Of a stretch of DNA of 64,000 nucleotides, positions 12,257 through 25,500 are shown one piece after another. The notes under the pieces are model-generated. The model made no database searches, was not told the origin of the DNA, and worked only from the letters and a program-made list of their open reading frames with translations. The stretch is from Lycocorax pyrrhopterus obiensis (lineage: Eukaryota; Chordata; Aves; Passeriformes; Paradisaeidae). The first letter of the stretch is position 1. The number at the start of each line of letters is the position of its first letter. The stretch covers positions 28,743,629-28,807,628 of the forward strand of contig JACSVZ010000006.1 of NCBI GenBank assembly GCA_014706295.1. The letters are read 5' to 3'. The translations under genes were made by a program, and so were the position numbers.

Positions 12257-12493
12257 CAGTACTAACTCGCATTTTGGTTAGCCCTAATGTTGTCATGATA
12301 CAAGACACTTTTCATGCATTGAATCATCTCATAATATGGAGGTGACAAATATCCCTGCTGGATCAGCAGGTAAAGATTAGTTCCTCCATGTAAAAGGAAG
12401 TTGGCTGTTATGGCAACACACAATGATTCAAGAGATATTAATTTTAAATTGAAACTGCATTTCTCTTCTCCTAGAGCTCTGATCATTATGTAC
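12257..12493 (-). other. Exon-like open frame with a consensus splice donor, unrecognised
   Basis: A minus-strand frame opens with MIRALGEEKCSFNLKLISLE and continues with a hydrophobic, protein-like stretch including HGGTNLYLLIQQGYLSPPYY, 74 residues in all, ending in TAG at 12262-12264. Five bases after the stop is a perfect donor, CTG/GTAAGT (plus strand 12251-12259). Upstream an acceptor-like CAG (12494-12496) follows a moderately pyrimidine-rich stretch. A donor just after a stop codon argues against an ordinary internal coding exon; an untranslated-tail exon or a decayed exon remains possible. I cannot name a family, and chance is a real alternative. Confidence 0.2.
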
Positions 12494-12496
12494 CTG

Positions 12497-14516
12497 CTTA
12501 GGTGGGCAAGATGGAAACACAGTTTTTAATGCCTTTTTTTCCTACTCTTTCAGTAGGACAAGCTGGAAATAAAATTTATAACTAAACTGGAGTATTTTTT
12601 TCTCATCTGTTGTGCTTCAATGGCTAATTATCATCTCCCAAATATCTGCAGGCTTATTCACTTTAAGTGTCAGAGTACATGCCTACTATACACCATCCAT
12701 TACACAGTGACAGCCTGAGGCATTCCCATTCATGTTAGGTACTGGATTAGAAAACAAAAACAACAACAAAAAAACCCAACCACACTTAACCACCATGAGA
12801 ATTATTTTTGTCTAACCAGTAAGCTGTACATCAAGTGCTCTAGATCAAGAAAAATAAAGGAAGAAAGCAGTTTGAAGAGAACTTAAATGTCCAAAGTGAA
12901 ATTAGCACTTTCATGCCTATATGGAACTTCCATCGCTCTCAGTGTCAAGATTTCTTTCCTGAGTTTAATAATCTGAGAGCAATGGTGCTCATGACTGTTT
13001 CTCCCAGTATTATCTGATTTTTAAAATCCTAAATTCTGAAATCCTTCTGAGATTGACTCTAAAAAGTTAAAGATGAGTGCTGATGATCTACCAATGATTT
13101 GCCAAACACAGATATTGTTTCTTCCACAAAGAATTCTAGAACTACATTTCTCTGGCAACGCATGGACGGTGCCACATCAAAGTTTCCCAGAACAGCTCTG
13201 TCAGTCAAGGTTCAGCTGGATTTTAAGTGATGTTTGAACACATATTCCCTCAGCTGTAGTTAAAAAGAGATAGTAGTGTTGAAAAGGTATTCTTGTGAAG
13301 TTGTACCAGAAGATGTCTGGAAATCATCTGTCATCACTGTCATCGTGGCATGCTGACAAGATGAGAAATGACCATTCTTCTTTGCCCTCTTGTCCTCAAG
13401 TTAAACTTCAGACTTCATAATCTTTCTTTAGCCCAAATAAACCAGTTTTTGTAGTTATCACAAGTCTCAAGGCTTGGATTTAACCATGGAATGATGCAGA
13501 ATTCTCTGTGATTCAGACCTGAGTGCACAACTGAATGCCTTTCAGTTCAAGTTGTTCAAACAGGGATAGTGACGAGTTTACCTTCTAAGCTCCAGTTACT
13601 ACGTGCCTGCTCTTTGCCACCTCCTACTGTTAAATACAGCAGCAGGACACTGAACTAATGTGTCACATTTTGCAGGCTGGGTGGCCTTAGGCACATCCAG
13701 GGTGAGTTACCACAACTCAGTAGTAGCACAGTCCTGGTAGTCACTTACTAAGCTGTGTTAGTGCACTTCTGTAAGATCATATGACCATATCCAATTCTGT
13801 TCTTTATGACAGTGATTATCTAAAGTTATAATTTTTATAGTATCTACCAGGCACATAGGCATGCTTTTACAAATAAGAAATGTCTGCACGTGTTACTACA
13901 AACCTTACTCAGGAAATTTCACATGTAAATAAATGCCTAGAACAAAGAAGCTGGTAAATTAGATACATAAATATATATAGCCCAAAAGATCAATAAAAAG
14001 GCTTCTTTCTAATGATGTGTGTTTCAGCATCACTTTCGGCAGTTACAAACATATAACTTGGCTGTATTAGGAGGAAACAAATACTTCCAAGATGGTCCTG
14101 CATATTAGTATTCACGGAACTTGCAGTTGAGACTCATTGCAGAAGGGCCACAAAACCCATTCTCTTGAAAAACAGCAATTGGGTCACTAACTTAAAAAGC
14201 TTCATAGGCAAAATAACATAACCGCATTTAGTTTGGCAAGTCACACCAACTTACATCATACATTATTCTGATCTGATGGTATTACATACATTCTATTCCA
14301 CTAAGACCCGGTAAAATGAAAAACATCAGAAGAGTCAATATTTCTTGACTGACAAGGTTATAGTAATTCATAAAAAACAGAGGTTACCAGAAAAAAGAAT
14401 TAGTATCAATTCTAAAGAAAATCTTTATGAAGCTCTAGGTTATGATTCCTTAATAAAGGTTCAAGGCTTATATTGAATTACTGGATATGGTATTGAAGTG
14501 TGAAAGCTCAAAATAA
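12497..14516. other. Unique sequence, nothing recognised
   Basis: AT-rich, non-repetitive DNA. A donor-like CCAGGGTGAGTTA and an acceptor-like TTTTGCAGG occur near 13670-13710, but they would define an exon of only about 26 bases. Confidence 0.5.
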
Positions 14517-14592
14517 AATAAATAAAAATAAAAATAAAAATAAAAATAAAAATAAAAATAAAAATAAAAACAAAAATAAAAATAAAAATAAT
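14517..14592. repeat. (TAAAAA)n hexanucleotide array
   Basis: T occurs with exact 6-base periodicity from 14523 to 14589 in a background of A, about 12 units, with one T-to-C change at 14571. The minus-strand frame encoding alternating F and I is a translation of this array. A-rich arrays of this kind often begin from a poly-A tail, but no retroelement body is recognisable upstream. Confidence 0.95.
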
Positions 14593-15005
14593 AAAAAAAA
14601 TTAATATAATCTGGGAGCTATTAGTCCCATCCTGTGCCATTTTGCCCCGTCCTCCCCACCCCCCCCACACCTCCCCTCCTGTTTCCCTGCACAGCTCTCC
14701 TCTCTAGACTAGACTGGGCTAATGAAGTAGGCCAAAATCCAAGTGAATATTTGTTTACAAGGACTGTTAATTAGGAAAAGATGCTCAAATTCCTTCAGAG
14801 GTAGAAATGCTTGAGATCTGTCTTCATGTTTGTTTTAATGCTTAAGCATTCGCTCTAGCAGTACTCTGACAGAAAGTCACTTAAACTAGTCTGTAAAACC
14901 TAAGAGACAGCAGAACATGTGCAAGTCTCACCTTCTCTGGCTGGCAGCAATTAATCAGTCATAAGCAAAAAGAAAAGAAAAATTTTGACTCTCAAGAAGG
15001 GAGAC
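14593..15005. other. Unique sequence with a C-rich stretch
   Basis: Positions 14640-14690 are C-rich on the plus strand, with a C8 run. No gene was recognised. Confidence 0.5.
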
Positions 15006-15285
15006 CTATGCATTCGCTCTGGCTCGGAGTGGGGGCAGAATAGTCCCATACCACAGGATGAATCAGTAACAACTCCTGACTCTTCACGTGGGGGCGGGGA
15101 AAGAGCGAAAAGGAAACCCTTTCCTACCCTCCCAAGCACATCTCCTCTCCCCACCGCCCTTACGTTTTGCAGACCACTTCAAAGTGACTTGTGCGTCGTT
15201 GCTGGCTTGGAGGAGTTTCAGGAGCTGCGTGGACCACAGCGTTGAGCCTCGAGCAAACAGTAGAACAAAGAGTGCCATCGAGTGG
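15006..15285. promoter_or_regulatory. CpG-rich patch, candidate promoter or enhancer
   Basis: By hand count about 13 CpG dinucleotides fall between 15014 and 15280, where flanking DNA typically has one per 100-200 bases. GC content is clearly above the surroundings. The patch holds a palindromic E-box CACGTG (15085-15090) immediately followed by a GC box GGGGCGGGG (15091-15099), the classic Sp1/KLF-type site. Open frames overlap it in several phases on both strands, as expected of GC-richer DNA that has few stops, and none looks like a protein family. A TATA box is not evident. It could be a CpG-island-like promoter of an unannotated transcript, an enhancer, or a GC-richer island of no function. 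Transcription direction cannot be assigned. Confidence 0.4.
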
Positions 15286-18200
15286 CAAGATTCCAGCAAC
15301 ACACTCCTGAAAGTCCCTGCTAATGCCTTGTTCAGCAGCCCATTTTTTAAGGCCTGTGAAACTTTTAATTCTTAACTCTAACTTTTTAGTATTTAAAGCA
15401 GGGCGCATAGAGTGGAAACACTAATCTCTGTCTTACTTAAGCTTGAACTTTCAACGTTTTGTTGGAAAGTATTCTTACATGAAAGAGGAAAAAAAGAAGA
15501 GAAAAAAGAAAAAAACACATAACCACAATTCACACTGGAACAGAATAAACCAATAACTTTAAGTCGACCAGCACTAGAACCTAACCAGGTTTTGATGCAA
15601 TTATAAAGCCTTCTATTCTGAACACATTGTAACACTTCTGAAGTTGCAAGAAAGCCATGAGCGGAGTTAAAATAGTATGTGCAAGCCCCTCTACCAAATC
15701 CTCCTTCTTTCTTAGAAAGCTACCAATGAGGTGAAGTTAAGGAGATTTTAATTATTCTAATTAAGTGTCTGTCCCTTTCAGTCCTGGAAGAGTCACCTTT
15801 GAGTGACACTTGTCAGTTTTAATAGGACTCGTAAGTTTCTGAATGATGTTTAGCTGTAACCTTGGTCTTAAAACACATGTGCACACGTGATCTATTTTAC
15901 AAAGGCTGTACTGTTGTTTCAACAGCTTTGTCTATAAAATGAGATATAAGTTTACAATTTTTAGTTTGGTTGGTTGTTTTTTTCCTAAGAAAATTTAACC
16001 TCTGCTAGTCTTCTGTCAGATATGCAGCCAGTGTGGCAAGAGCCATTTTTATGACTTGGAATCTCCTAGGTCATCATAATATTCAGATAACTACCCAGGT
16101 GAGTAGTTAGCGACGGAAGAAAAATGGCTTATATTTTCTAGGACTGCAGCATGATACTCTGCCCAAAGACTCATAATGCATAGGGGACTTTTATTATTTG
16201 ACAGCACAGGAGATGAAAGGGGATTATTCATTAAGTTCACAGGTCCTGGGCACGGTATTTTCTGGGTAGTTCACAGCATGTGCACAGCTGGATTTTGAGT
16301 GCTGAGAAAACCATATTTGCTAGTGAGGAATATATGCTCTCTCTGGTATCACCACACATCGTAGCTGCAAACCCTAAAATTTAATTTGAAGGATATGTAC
16401 ACAGGCCATATCAAGGTAAGAGCAAAAAATAGGCTTAAAAAAAAAAAAAAAAAAGGAATACTTCACTGATACCTGTCTGAACAGCAAATGGGATAGAGGA
16501 GAAAAATTGAAAGTTGAAACAGATTAATGAAAATTTAACATTAGGAGACACATGACGTGTCTATGGCTTCACAGTAGAAAGTTATTTCATTAATTGCCTT
16601 ATGAGATGCTATACATTTGTCAGAATAAGCCAAGAAAGCAACATCCTTTATGGACTTTAAAACATGAAACAAACAGAATATTAATGTGTCCCAACCAGTG
16701 ATACTCTTTGTGTGTGTATATATATATATATAATGCAGAGTTATTTCTTTTTTACAGTGTCATTTTCTCCTGAGAATCAGAAAATAATTTATTGCATAGT
16801 CACCTCTTTCTCACATCCTTACAAATTTCCATGGAAGTGCTAGTTAGTGGGTACTTTCCTCAGCTCACTGTTAAGTTACAAGGACTCCTAAGTTTTAGAC
16901 AAGCACAAGCTTCATTAAATTTCCTAATTATTCTGTACAATTAATAGAGGATAGCAAACATAATCTGACTTTATCCTGCTTCTCCAAATTTTCTGTAGCT
17001 CAAGAAACTTTCAGAAGAAAAACTAAACCAATTAATGAAAAACTGTGTGTGTACTTCATTTTTTCTTGTCGTATCATCTTGTCCTGCTAGGAAGTCATCT
17101 AACCAGATACCACACACAGAAAGGAAAGTAATCTTGTTATAAATCAGTATAGTCTCTGAGAATAAAGTGTGTTTTAACAACTTGATGCTAAAATGAACTT
17201 GGTAAAGGAATATTTACTGTTTCCCACCTCCAGAGTTATTTCTCTTTTACGGAAATAATACACTTTGCACATAAACCCTTTGGATTTCAAAATAGTGTCT
17301 TCTTGAAAATGGACCCTAGGTGCTTGTGTAAGCAATAGTATTTTCAAAACAGTGGTTAAACATTGTTTTGCACAGTATTTCTGATAAAATATTAAAAGAA
17401 GCTAGCAATTCTGACAATTTACAATCTAAAATGACCCAGACATGCTCCAGTGCAAGAAGTTTGAGCAGCCTTTTGTACATTTAGCAAATTATATCTTCAA
17501 ACAAAAGATGCAAATAACACTAAAGACCTTTTTTAACCTTTCTTATAGAAGTCTTTTCAAATAAGGTTAAAGCTTCAAGGGTAACAGTTTTTCACAAAAC
17601 TAAACTATTTTATCTTTTTAATATTTCTTCTCAGAGGTTTTGGGGTCTAAAGGTATAATTTATTCACTTCCCAAATACGTACCATGAAAAAATGGAGTAT
17701 TTTGTTATTAAGAAGTCAGCATTGCAATGTTTGTGCACAGGATAGGACAATGACTTCACACTGACATTTTTGGGCCGTTAGTTTTTGCAAGTCAGATACA
17801 GAATGTTGGTTGCTCCATGTGGGCCAGCTGTTTCCTATCTGTGTTCCAGTCTGAAGCATTGAATATGCATGGCAAGACTTGTCTGTACTACATATACAGT
17901 GTTCTGTTTTGTCCCAAAATCCATCCTTCTTGGAACTTTTCTCACAGCAGCCTACAGTGGGAAGCCAGCTGGAAGCAGGCAGAATTACATTTGACCTTCC
18001 AGCCCCTTACAGATTTCCCATGACTTTTCTGCTATTCCAAGCATTTTGGGGTTTTTTTTGTTCTTTTACACAAGCCAGCATCACTTTTGGAAAGCTTTCA
18101 AAAATATAGCACCAGCACATGGATCATGGGTAGTTATCAATAAAAAGCTGATAGAAACACATCCAATATCTCCTCTTCAGGAAGAGATAGCCTTTTATAG

Positions 18201-20288
18201 TCAGGTAGCAGCTGAAATACTTAAAAGGTACTGATACCTGTTTTTTAAATATGCATTTATAGAGTTATTTCCCTTATTTCTTATAACATTCAGAAGTAGT
18301 ACAGAGAGGCAGAGAGGGACTAGATATAGTTCAGAACTATAGTTCAGAACTATTTTACTGTGGCAAAATTTAAAGCTTAAGCCAAATTCAGCCCCAAACT
18401 ACAGGCAGTGAGTTTCTATTTTGAGAAACACAATTAATTTTTAGTAAAGAGTTGCAAGAAAAGAAGTGTATTTCACATATGGAATACTTTAATTTACCTT
18501 TGTTAAGGAACAGCAATATTTTTAAAAATTTCATTCATTTACATAGAGAGTAATATGCTGTGCTCAAAACCTAGAAAGAGTGATCTTGAAAATAAAATAA
18601 AATAAAATAAAAATGAACAAAAATCTCCCATAAGTAGTTAGCTTTTTTGTCTTATTAATCTTTTCACTAGGTTAAAAATACTAGCAGAATATGGAATACA
18701 AGAATTGTGTAACATGAGCCTATTTCTAGTCTTTCAGACACTTGTCACGCATTTTTTGTGAATTGCTTCCTTCTTTTTGGGATTAGAGCTTTCCAACAAG
18801 AGTAGATTCTGTCTACTCAGATTGCTCGTATCCAAATATCATGGCAGTAATTTATGTTATCAGCTGCTGCTTCTCACTTCAGGAGCAGCCCTTCTCTTCT
18901 GGCTTCATCTCCTTCACAGCTGCCAAAAATTGGGTGCTGCTTTAGCTAAGTACTTACTGCTTACTATTTAGTTGAGTGGCAGTTTGAAAGAGATGGAAAT
19001 TTAAATTTGTATTTCTCCTCCCAATCTCACCATGTAAGATATTTACAGTCACTCAAATTATTTACTGGTTGATAATTTCACTAGTTTTCAGGAATAAAAA
19101 TGTGCATTCTGTAATTTTTGGCAGTCAATGGAATCAGGTGGTTGCTGCCTTACCCATAAAGGCAAGAGTCCAGCTGTAGTTTGACCTTGTCTTAGCATTG
19201 CCCAGAAGTGTAGAAGCTAAGGGGTGCCAGGAAAGGAGGCATCTGCAGAGCAGATCTTCTAGTCTGATTGCTTAAAGTGTGGGAAAATGTACTGAAACAA
19301 GCAAACTTTTTTGAAGGCACAATATCATAGCTCAGGTTCATTATTTCACCATCTGCACTTTGAGTGAATAAGTGTCTCAGCAGACTTCAGGATAATTCTT
19401 GTAGTATTACAGAAACCAACACATGAGTTTCAGTAACTTTAACCCCTTGTGCACCTAGATTTGCAGAAAGAAGCTCACCATAAGGTGCATCTCAGTATAG
19501 CTGTGCACCATAAAGCCAAGCACTTCCCACAGCAGGTAGTTTTCTTCCTTCAAAGCCAATTGAGCCATAGCTGACTTATGGAACCGTGTTTTTTTCACAC
19601 GCAGAAACTCTGGAGTTTCACACCAGCTATTCAGCCTTGGATTCATAGTTTAATAACTCCATTTCACTCTCTTCAGAGCCCTCAAAAAGAATTTGATATA
19701 ATTTTCCCAGGATTTAATATAGGGAAAATCCCTGTTTGTGTTCAAACTCAGAGGTGTTTTTTCAGGCAAAATGCATCCCCCCGTGGTCCTTAGAGTTTCT
19801 CTGCACTACATCCAGGCAGTACCTCTGCTCAGAAATACCCCTCTATAAAACCTTATTGTTAGCACAAACACTATTGCCATTCCTATAACCTACTGTAAGG
19901 TTACCTCTTAATAACAACAATAGACATAAATTAAAAACACTCTCAACTTTCTCAGCATTCCTATCCTCTAAGGGAACTCAGAGCTTTGCTTACTCCAAAT
20001 CATTTTATTAGTGACTACTCATGGCTGGGGCCCATCTTAATTGGACCTGGAAGCTCTCCATGTCCAAGGACATCCCTAGTTATTTGTTTTGTGGTCTGGC
20101 TAACTCTTCCAAGGTCAGGGATATTTGCATCCTCCTTTCCCAAAGCTTTATAACAAATTCTCTCGTGTTGCTTTCAGCCTGCATGGAGGATATTTTTGTG
20201 CATAGAGTATATTTGCAACATTTTCACAGTATAATTGCAGAATCTTAAACCAGAAAGTTTTAAGGACCAAATATTTTTCAGAATATAA
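15286..20288. other. Unique sequence with short simple repeats
   Basis: No gene recognised. Contains a poly-A run (16437-16454), a short TG/TA run (about 16710-16732) and an AAAAT run of about five units (18588-18613). Small open frames on both strands lack recognisable motifs. Confidence 0.5.
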
Positions 20289-20301
20289 GGGGGGGGGGGG
20301 G
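20289..20301. repeat. G13 homopolymer run
   Basis: Thirteen consecutive G bases, with a poly-A run about 35 bases downstream (20338-20353). The length is likely to be unstable or mis-called in sequencing. Confidence 0.9.
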
Positions 20302-20353
20302 AGGTGAAGTCGCCAGTGTTGTAATATTAATTGTGTTGAAAAAAAAAAAAAAG

Positions 20354-22183
20354 ACTGGTTTGTAATCTATAGAATCTTGTTCCAGAAATTCAAGCATGAA
20401 TTAAAATCCCAAACAAGCAAATAATAAAACAACTTTATGAAATAATATATAAATAATATATGTGAAAATAATTTCAAATCATGGAAATTTTCCCAAGAAT
20501 AAAGTAATATTTTTAGAGGTACCATAGAGTTACTAACTACAGGTTATTTATGTGAAGAATATTGCTGCATTTATATTTGGTTCTTTTGCTCTGGTCGTGG
20601 GGTAACAATTTCTTTACAACCTGTTTTATACTGCAGAATTTTAATATAAACATAAATTAAAATAGAAGTATATAGTTATTCTGTTTTGCCCTATTTTAAA
20701 GAATTGTAGTCTTTTCTTTCACTCTGTTTTGCTCATGTCTTTTGCTGTTTTCTAGTTCTCAGCCCATTAAATCACATATCTATTCTCACTCTCAAAAAAA
20801 AGCAGGGTTCAGGGTTGGTTTTCTCACTGGCAATCTAATAAATGGTGTATCTGCATCTTTCTTGATATGAGAGAGAATGGTTAGTCTTTTTTCCTCACTT
20901 TTCTTTTGTATGTTTTCTCTATTCATTGCTGAATTTCAGTATTACATTATTAGTACTGTACTTATATGATGTTTTGGTACCAAGCCAAGCTAAATTATGT
21001 GCCCTTATAATATTATTTATTTATATTTTTTTTAGCTTTGGCTAGTGATTTCATTAATTGTTAATTGCCTCAGTATCAGCTTCAGTATAATGGTTTATAT
21101 ACAACCTATGGATTCCAGTAGAACAAGTGAAATGAAAGCCCTAGGCACCTGCCTGTGGGTACCGTGAAATAATGGAAAACATTTAATCTGTTCCGTTGTC
21201 CATCAGCATCCATCAGCCCACATGAAATGCCACAAATGAAACTGCTACTTCTTGCATTGACTCTTGGTTTTTTCCTAACTGCAGCATCTTTCCTCCTGTT
21301 GTGTATAGCAAAACCAGATAAAACTCCTGCTGCACCCCATCTGACTTATATGAGCCTACAAGTTCTCAATTCTCTTCAAAGGTACATTCAGAGTTCTAAC
21401 ACTTCTCTTCAAGTAGGTTAATGTACCTCGTCCACATCATCACTATTATGCTGAGCTCCACCATCAACTGTGTTAGCAGTCCAGCTTCATGGGAAAGTGA
21501 ATTTCTGCACTAGGGAGACCTTCCTTGTTCTTGCCAAGCACATTTATTAACTTCTGACATATTGTTTCAGCAAATGTGTCCTGCAATCATGGGGCCATTA
21601 GGTCTATATTTAAACTTTGATGATATGAAAAAAAGAAAATTTCAACATACTAGTATTTTCTTTTTACTGGGAAAGACCCCAGGACAAGGACAAAAAAAAT
21701 AGGGCTGAGTTATTAATAGAATTATCAATAAAGTTGAGACTGTACATTCAGGAGTACTGAATTTTTACGTTGTTTTAAGGAAATAAGAAGAAATCCACTC
21801 CACCTGGAACTACGTCATTTGGATCAGGTGATAGGATTCATCTTGGGACTGGCAGTTCTTCAGGAGGCTGTGGAAATACTGCCAGTGAGTTGTTTGCAGC
21901 AGCAGTTCTGCCTCTTGCAGAAAAGTTCTTTTTCTCCTCAGAGAATCCTAAGAGTTTGCTGGATATTTACAACAGATTTATAAATATTAACAACTCCTAT
22001 ATCAATAGAAAGAAAAAGAAGACTGCAAATACACGAATATCTACAGTAATGCAAACTAAAATCACTCAAGCATTCTTTTTCTTACAAAAAAATTTAGAAA
22101 ATATCCTGTAATTCACTTTGCTGAAATTCTCATATACGGGGGAAAAAAAGTAAAAAAAAAAGTTGGAAGCTATTCTTATCTCT
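20354..22183. other. Unique sequence, nothing recognised
   Basis: AT-rich. The 64-codon plus-strand frame at 21227-21421 begins with a hydrophobic stretch resembling a signal peptide (MPQMKLLLLALTLGFFLTAA), but it is short, has no homologue known to me and no supporting context. An A/G-rich patch precedes the CR1 at 22139-22165. Confidence 0.45.
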
Positions 22184-22526
22184 TCTTGTTTAGCCTGGAG
22201 AAAAGAAGGCTCGGGTATGAGATAGGTTGTAGCCAGGTGGGGGCTGGCCTTTTCTCCCAGGCAACACGTGACAGGACAAGAGGAAATGGCCTCAAGATAC
22301 ACCAGAGGAGTTTCAGGTTGGACATCAGGAAAAATTTTTTCACTGAAAAATTGGTCAGGCATTAGAATGAGCTGCCCAGGGAGGAGGTGGAGTCACCATG
22401 CCTGGAAGTGTTCAAGAAATGACTGGATGTGACACTTAATGCTAAGGTTTAGTTGACACAGTCGTGTGTGGTCAAAGGTTGGTTGATGCTGGAGGTCTTT
22501 TGCAACCTTAATGACTCTATGATTTT
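22184..22526 (+). mobile_element. CR1 LINE 3-prime end
   Basis: The plus strand carries the avian CR1 3-prime terminal region in order: the TTTAGCCTGGAG word, AGGTTGTAGCCAGGTGGG, the CTTTTCTCCCAGGCAACA block, GACAGGACAAGAGGAAATGG, the CAGGAAAAATTTTTTCACTG block, CTGCCCAGGGAGGAGGTGGA, and an end at a degraded CTATGATTTT octamer-type tail. Relative to the family about 60 bases near the start are missing. This part covers the last bases of ORF2 and the 3-prime UTR, the usual 5-prime-truncated form of CR1. Two short hydrophobic minus-strand frames overlapping it are incidental. Confidence 0.93.
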
Positions 22527-25500
22527 AGATTTAATTTTTGAAAAAAACCTGAAGAATCCTGGAATTCTCTTCTAGACGAACTTGCACGCTACTGTCTCTC
22601 TCTGAAATGCATGCAACTTCATACAACTGTAAAAGACAAAAATGGCCACATCACAAATGTGATTGACATCTAAGTTGTGAACCCTAATATATTGGCTCTA
22701 TATCTCTGCATCTCTGATTATGTCAGGAAATGTGGTGCAGTTATCTGCCTAATGTCACCAATATAACCTGTCACACTTGACTAAAAGTAAATATCAAGGA
22801 GTTTGGTGGTATTGAGGAGCTAGAGGAAGCATAAAACTAGGTAATAAAACACTAATTTTGTATTTTTTAGCTAATTTCCTTTGTCTTTTTGTTCTCCATA
22901 ATTCTGTCATCTTCTTGTGAGGAAAAAGAAGAGACGTAAGGTGTGCAGTAAACCCTGCTGAAATTGAGTTGTTTGTGAGAGAGTTGTCACTGAGCTGTTG
23001 ATTAAAAATCACTGAGAAAAGACCTCTTTTAGATAGGCAGAAACCTGTTTCTACTCAAGACAATCCTTTCTGTTCCCTGTCTGTCCAGAAGAGTCCTTCC
23101 AAGAGCTCTGCTTGCTAAATACCTCATTTTTGTCCCACATCCACTTGTAAAACATAAACCTTTTTGGTGAGAGTATTTTCTTTACGTGATATTTCCAGTT
23201 GGGGTCACCTGGTGATAATCTATAACCTGATCATTTTTCCTGTTTCCCGAGAAAAACATGTTTTAATGCTGCTTCCCTTCAGCATTTAGGCTATCATCTT
23301 TGGGAAGAGTGAACTTTTCAAGCTTGGAGAGAACAAAGGCTTGTCTACCGTGCCCAATTAATGGCACAGCCATTTTTACATTGATTCTTCTGAAGCTGTT
23401 TATCTGCCTTTGCTGCTCATCTGTCTTGACTGTCTTTCTCTGGATGTTTGTTTTCCATTAGCTGCTGCCTTTGACTCACATTCTGACAGCAATTCTTGTT
23501 TGTAGTGAACAGATAAACTGATGGGAAACATGACATGTATAAAAATGGGATCCATAACTACTGAATTCTTCAAACTCTCCTACAAAATTGTTTCTGTAAT
23601 TACATCTTGAGGCTTCTCTGCTTTTTCATTTCTTTTACATGGCAATGTATACCAGGATGTACTTAATTTTTGTGGCTTTATCAATTGATGTTCTTTCTGC
23701 AGCCTTTATTTCTCAAATTCTTCATAATTTTGCTCTGCACTGAGTTGGAAACGTCTTTTTGTTTCCTGCAAGTGCCTGGGGTTTCTGCAGTACTGTTTGT
23801 TATTCTACTGGCTTCACTTGTTCTTTCAGGCTGTTATATTTAAGACTGATGAGGCATTCATTCTCAGTCAAGAAGCTTTTTAAAAGTACACTGAGTTGTA
23901 TAGATAAATTAATTACTACAATTAAATGCTTGTATATGTTTAGGAATGGTTGTTGGCTTTCCCCCCTAAGCACACTGTCTTTAATCAAAGACTGCAGAGG
24001 TGAAAATAATCAATTACCTTCTGCCTACTTCTACTAAAAATATCCTAATTTCTCAGACGGGTTTGCTGACTGACTAGAAGAGAATTTGCTGTTCACACAA
24101 AAGGTAAGTGGAGAAGAGCTACAAAATCACACTGGAAGACGAGGTTTATGATAATTTCAGATGGTGTTTCCTAAAATGTAAAAGAAAGAGCTCATAAAGT
24201 AAGAAATTCATTGAATTAAAGCTTGTTTAGACTCCTAGATTGCTGTTTTAATTTGTAGCAAGCACTGCTATGTCCCTGGATGTGACTACCATCACAACTC
24301 AGAAGGCATGTCTCTCTGCAGCAGGCTTTTAAATGTAGTTAGAGTACGATGTTATTTTAATAATAGCCTGAAAGGTAGACTGTCTTAGGAGTTCCTCTTG
24401 TGATGCTACTGCTAGGCTGTCAGAAACTAGTGTGGGAATTTCTGCTCTAGACTGCAATGTGGATATGCCTTTAGTATGGAAAATACTATCTGCAAAAAAT
24501 GTTGAAGAAAAAGGTCTTTCTAATATAAATTTAACACATAAATCACCTACAGAGTGAAGAACATAGGTAATTAATGGCAGTTCTAATGACGCTGTTGGTG
24601 CTGTTTTACATATTAGTATTTTCTCTGTAACCAATCTGTTTTTAAAAGGGCCAGAAAATCTTATAGATTAAGCATTCCTTATAAATTTTAACACAGACAT
24701 ATTTAACAAAAAGAAAACAAAAAATCAGGATGCAAGAGAGGACACTTGCTTAAACAGTATTGCAATTGTAAATTCAATGTTAAGATGAAATGTGATGATA
24801 CATTATCTCTTTCTGGACTAAAGCTGTATCTATACCTTCTGAGTGCAAAACGAAGCTATAACAACTACTAAGCTGACAACTCTTACTGCTACTTTTTTAC
24901 TTTTTTTCCGTTTTCTCGCTCCTTTTTTTTTTTTCTTTTTTGATAAGAATTGCTTGGCAGCGTAATAAAACAGGGTTATGTGACATTGCAGTAGGGAGAT
25001 GTAGCTAATGTATGCCATCTTTGTCTAGCAGATAAAAATGTATCTCAGCATGCATGACAAAGACTGCAATGGAAGGCTGCTAAAGGGAGCTGATATGGTG
25101 TATCAGCTCTTATAGCACCTTCGGAAGGGTAGTCTTAGTAACATACTGCAAAGACTGATGACTGAAGTCAAGGATATTCACCTTCGTCCCTGGACTACTG
25201 TTTCTGAAGTGAACTTTGGGATAGAAGATAGATGGGGGAAGAGGATAAAAGTGAAAAGAAGAACAGGAAGAATTGAAACCACAAAGTAGAAAAAGTATAC
25301 TTATGCACGGCCTATTTCCCGTAGCAAGATGGGGAAGACATGGGCTCTCAGTAACCTGGCATATCTGCATTGTGCAGTGCAGGAATAGGTTGTTGGTTTT
25401 GGTTTTGTTTTCTTTTCCTGAAGGACAGCTTTGTTTCACAGCCCACACCCTGATGAGACAGTTATCCTGCTTTCTGTCCAGACCCCAGCTGTGTAGTGCC

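Noticed and set aside
13660..13710. Acceptor and donor consensus pair
   Set aside because: Would define a 26-base exon with no coding support; splice-like words occur often by chance.
14461..14670. Open frame encoding alternating phenylalanine and isoleucine
   Set aside because: It is a translation of the TAAAAA array.
21227..21421. Short frame with a signal-peptide-like hydrophobic start
   Set aside because: Only 64 codons, no known homologue, no transcript signals; hydrophobic starts are common by chance in T-rich DNA.
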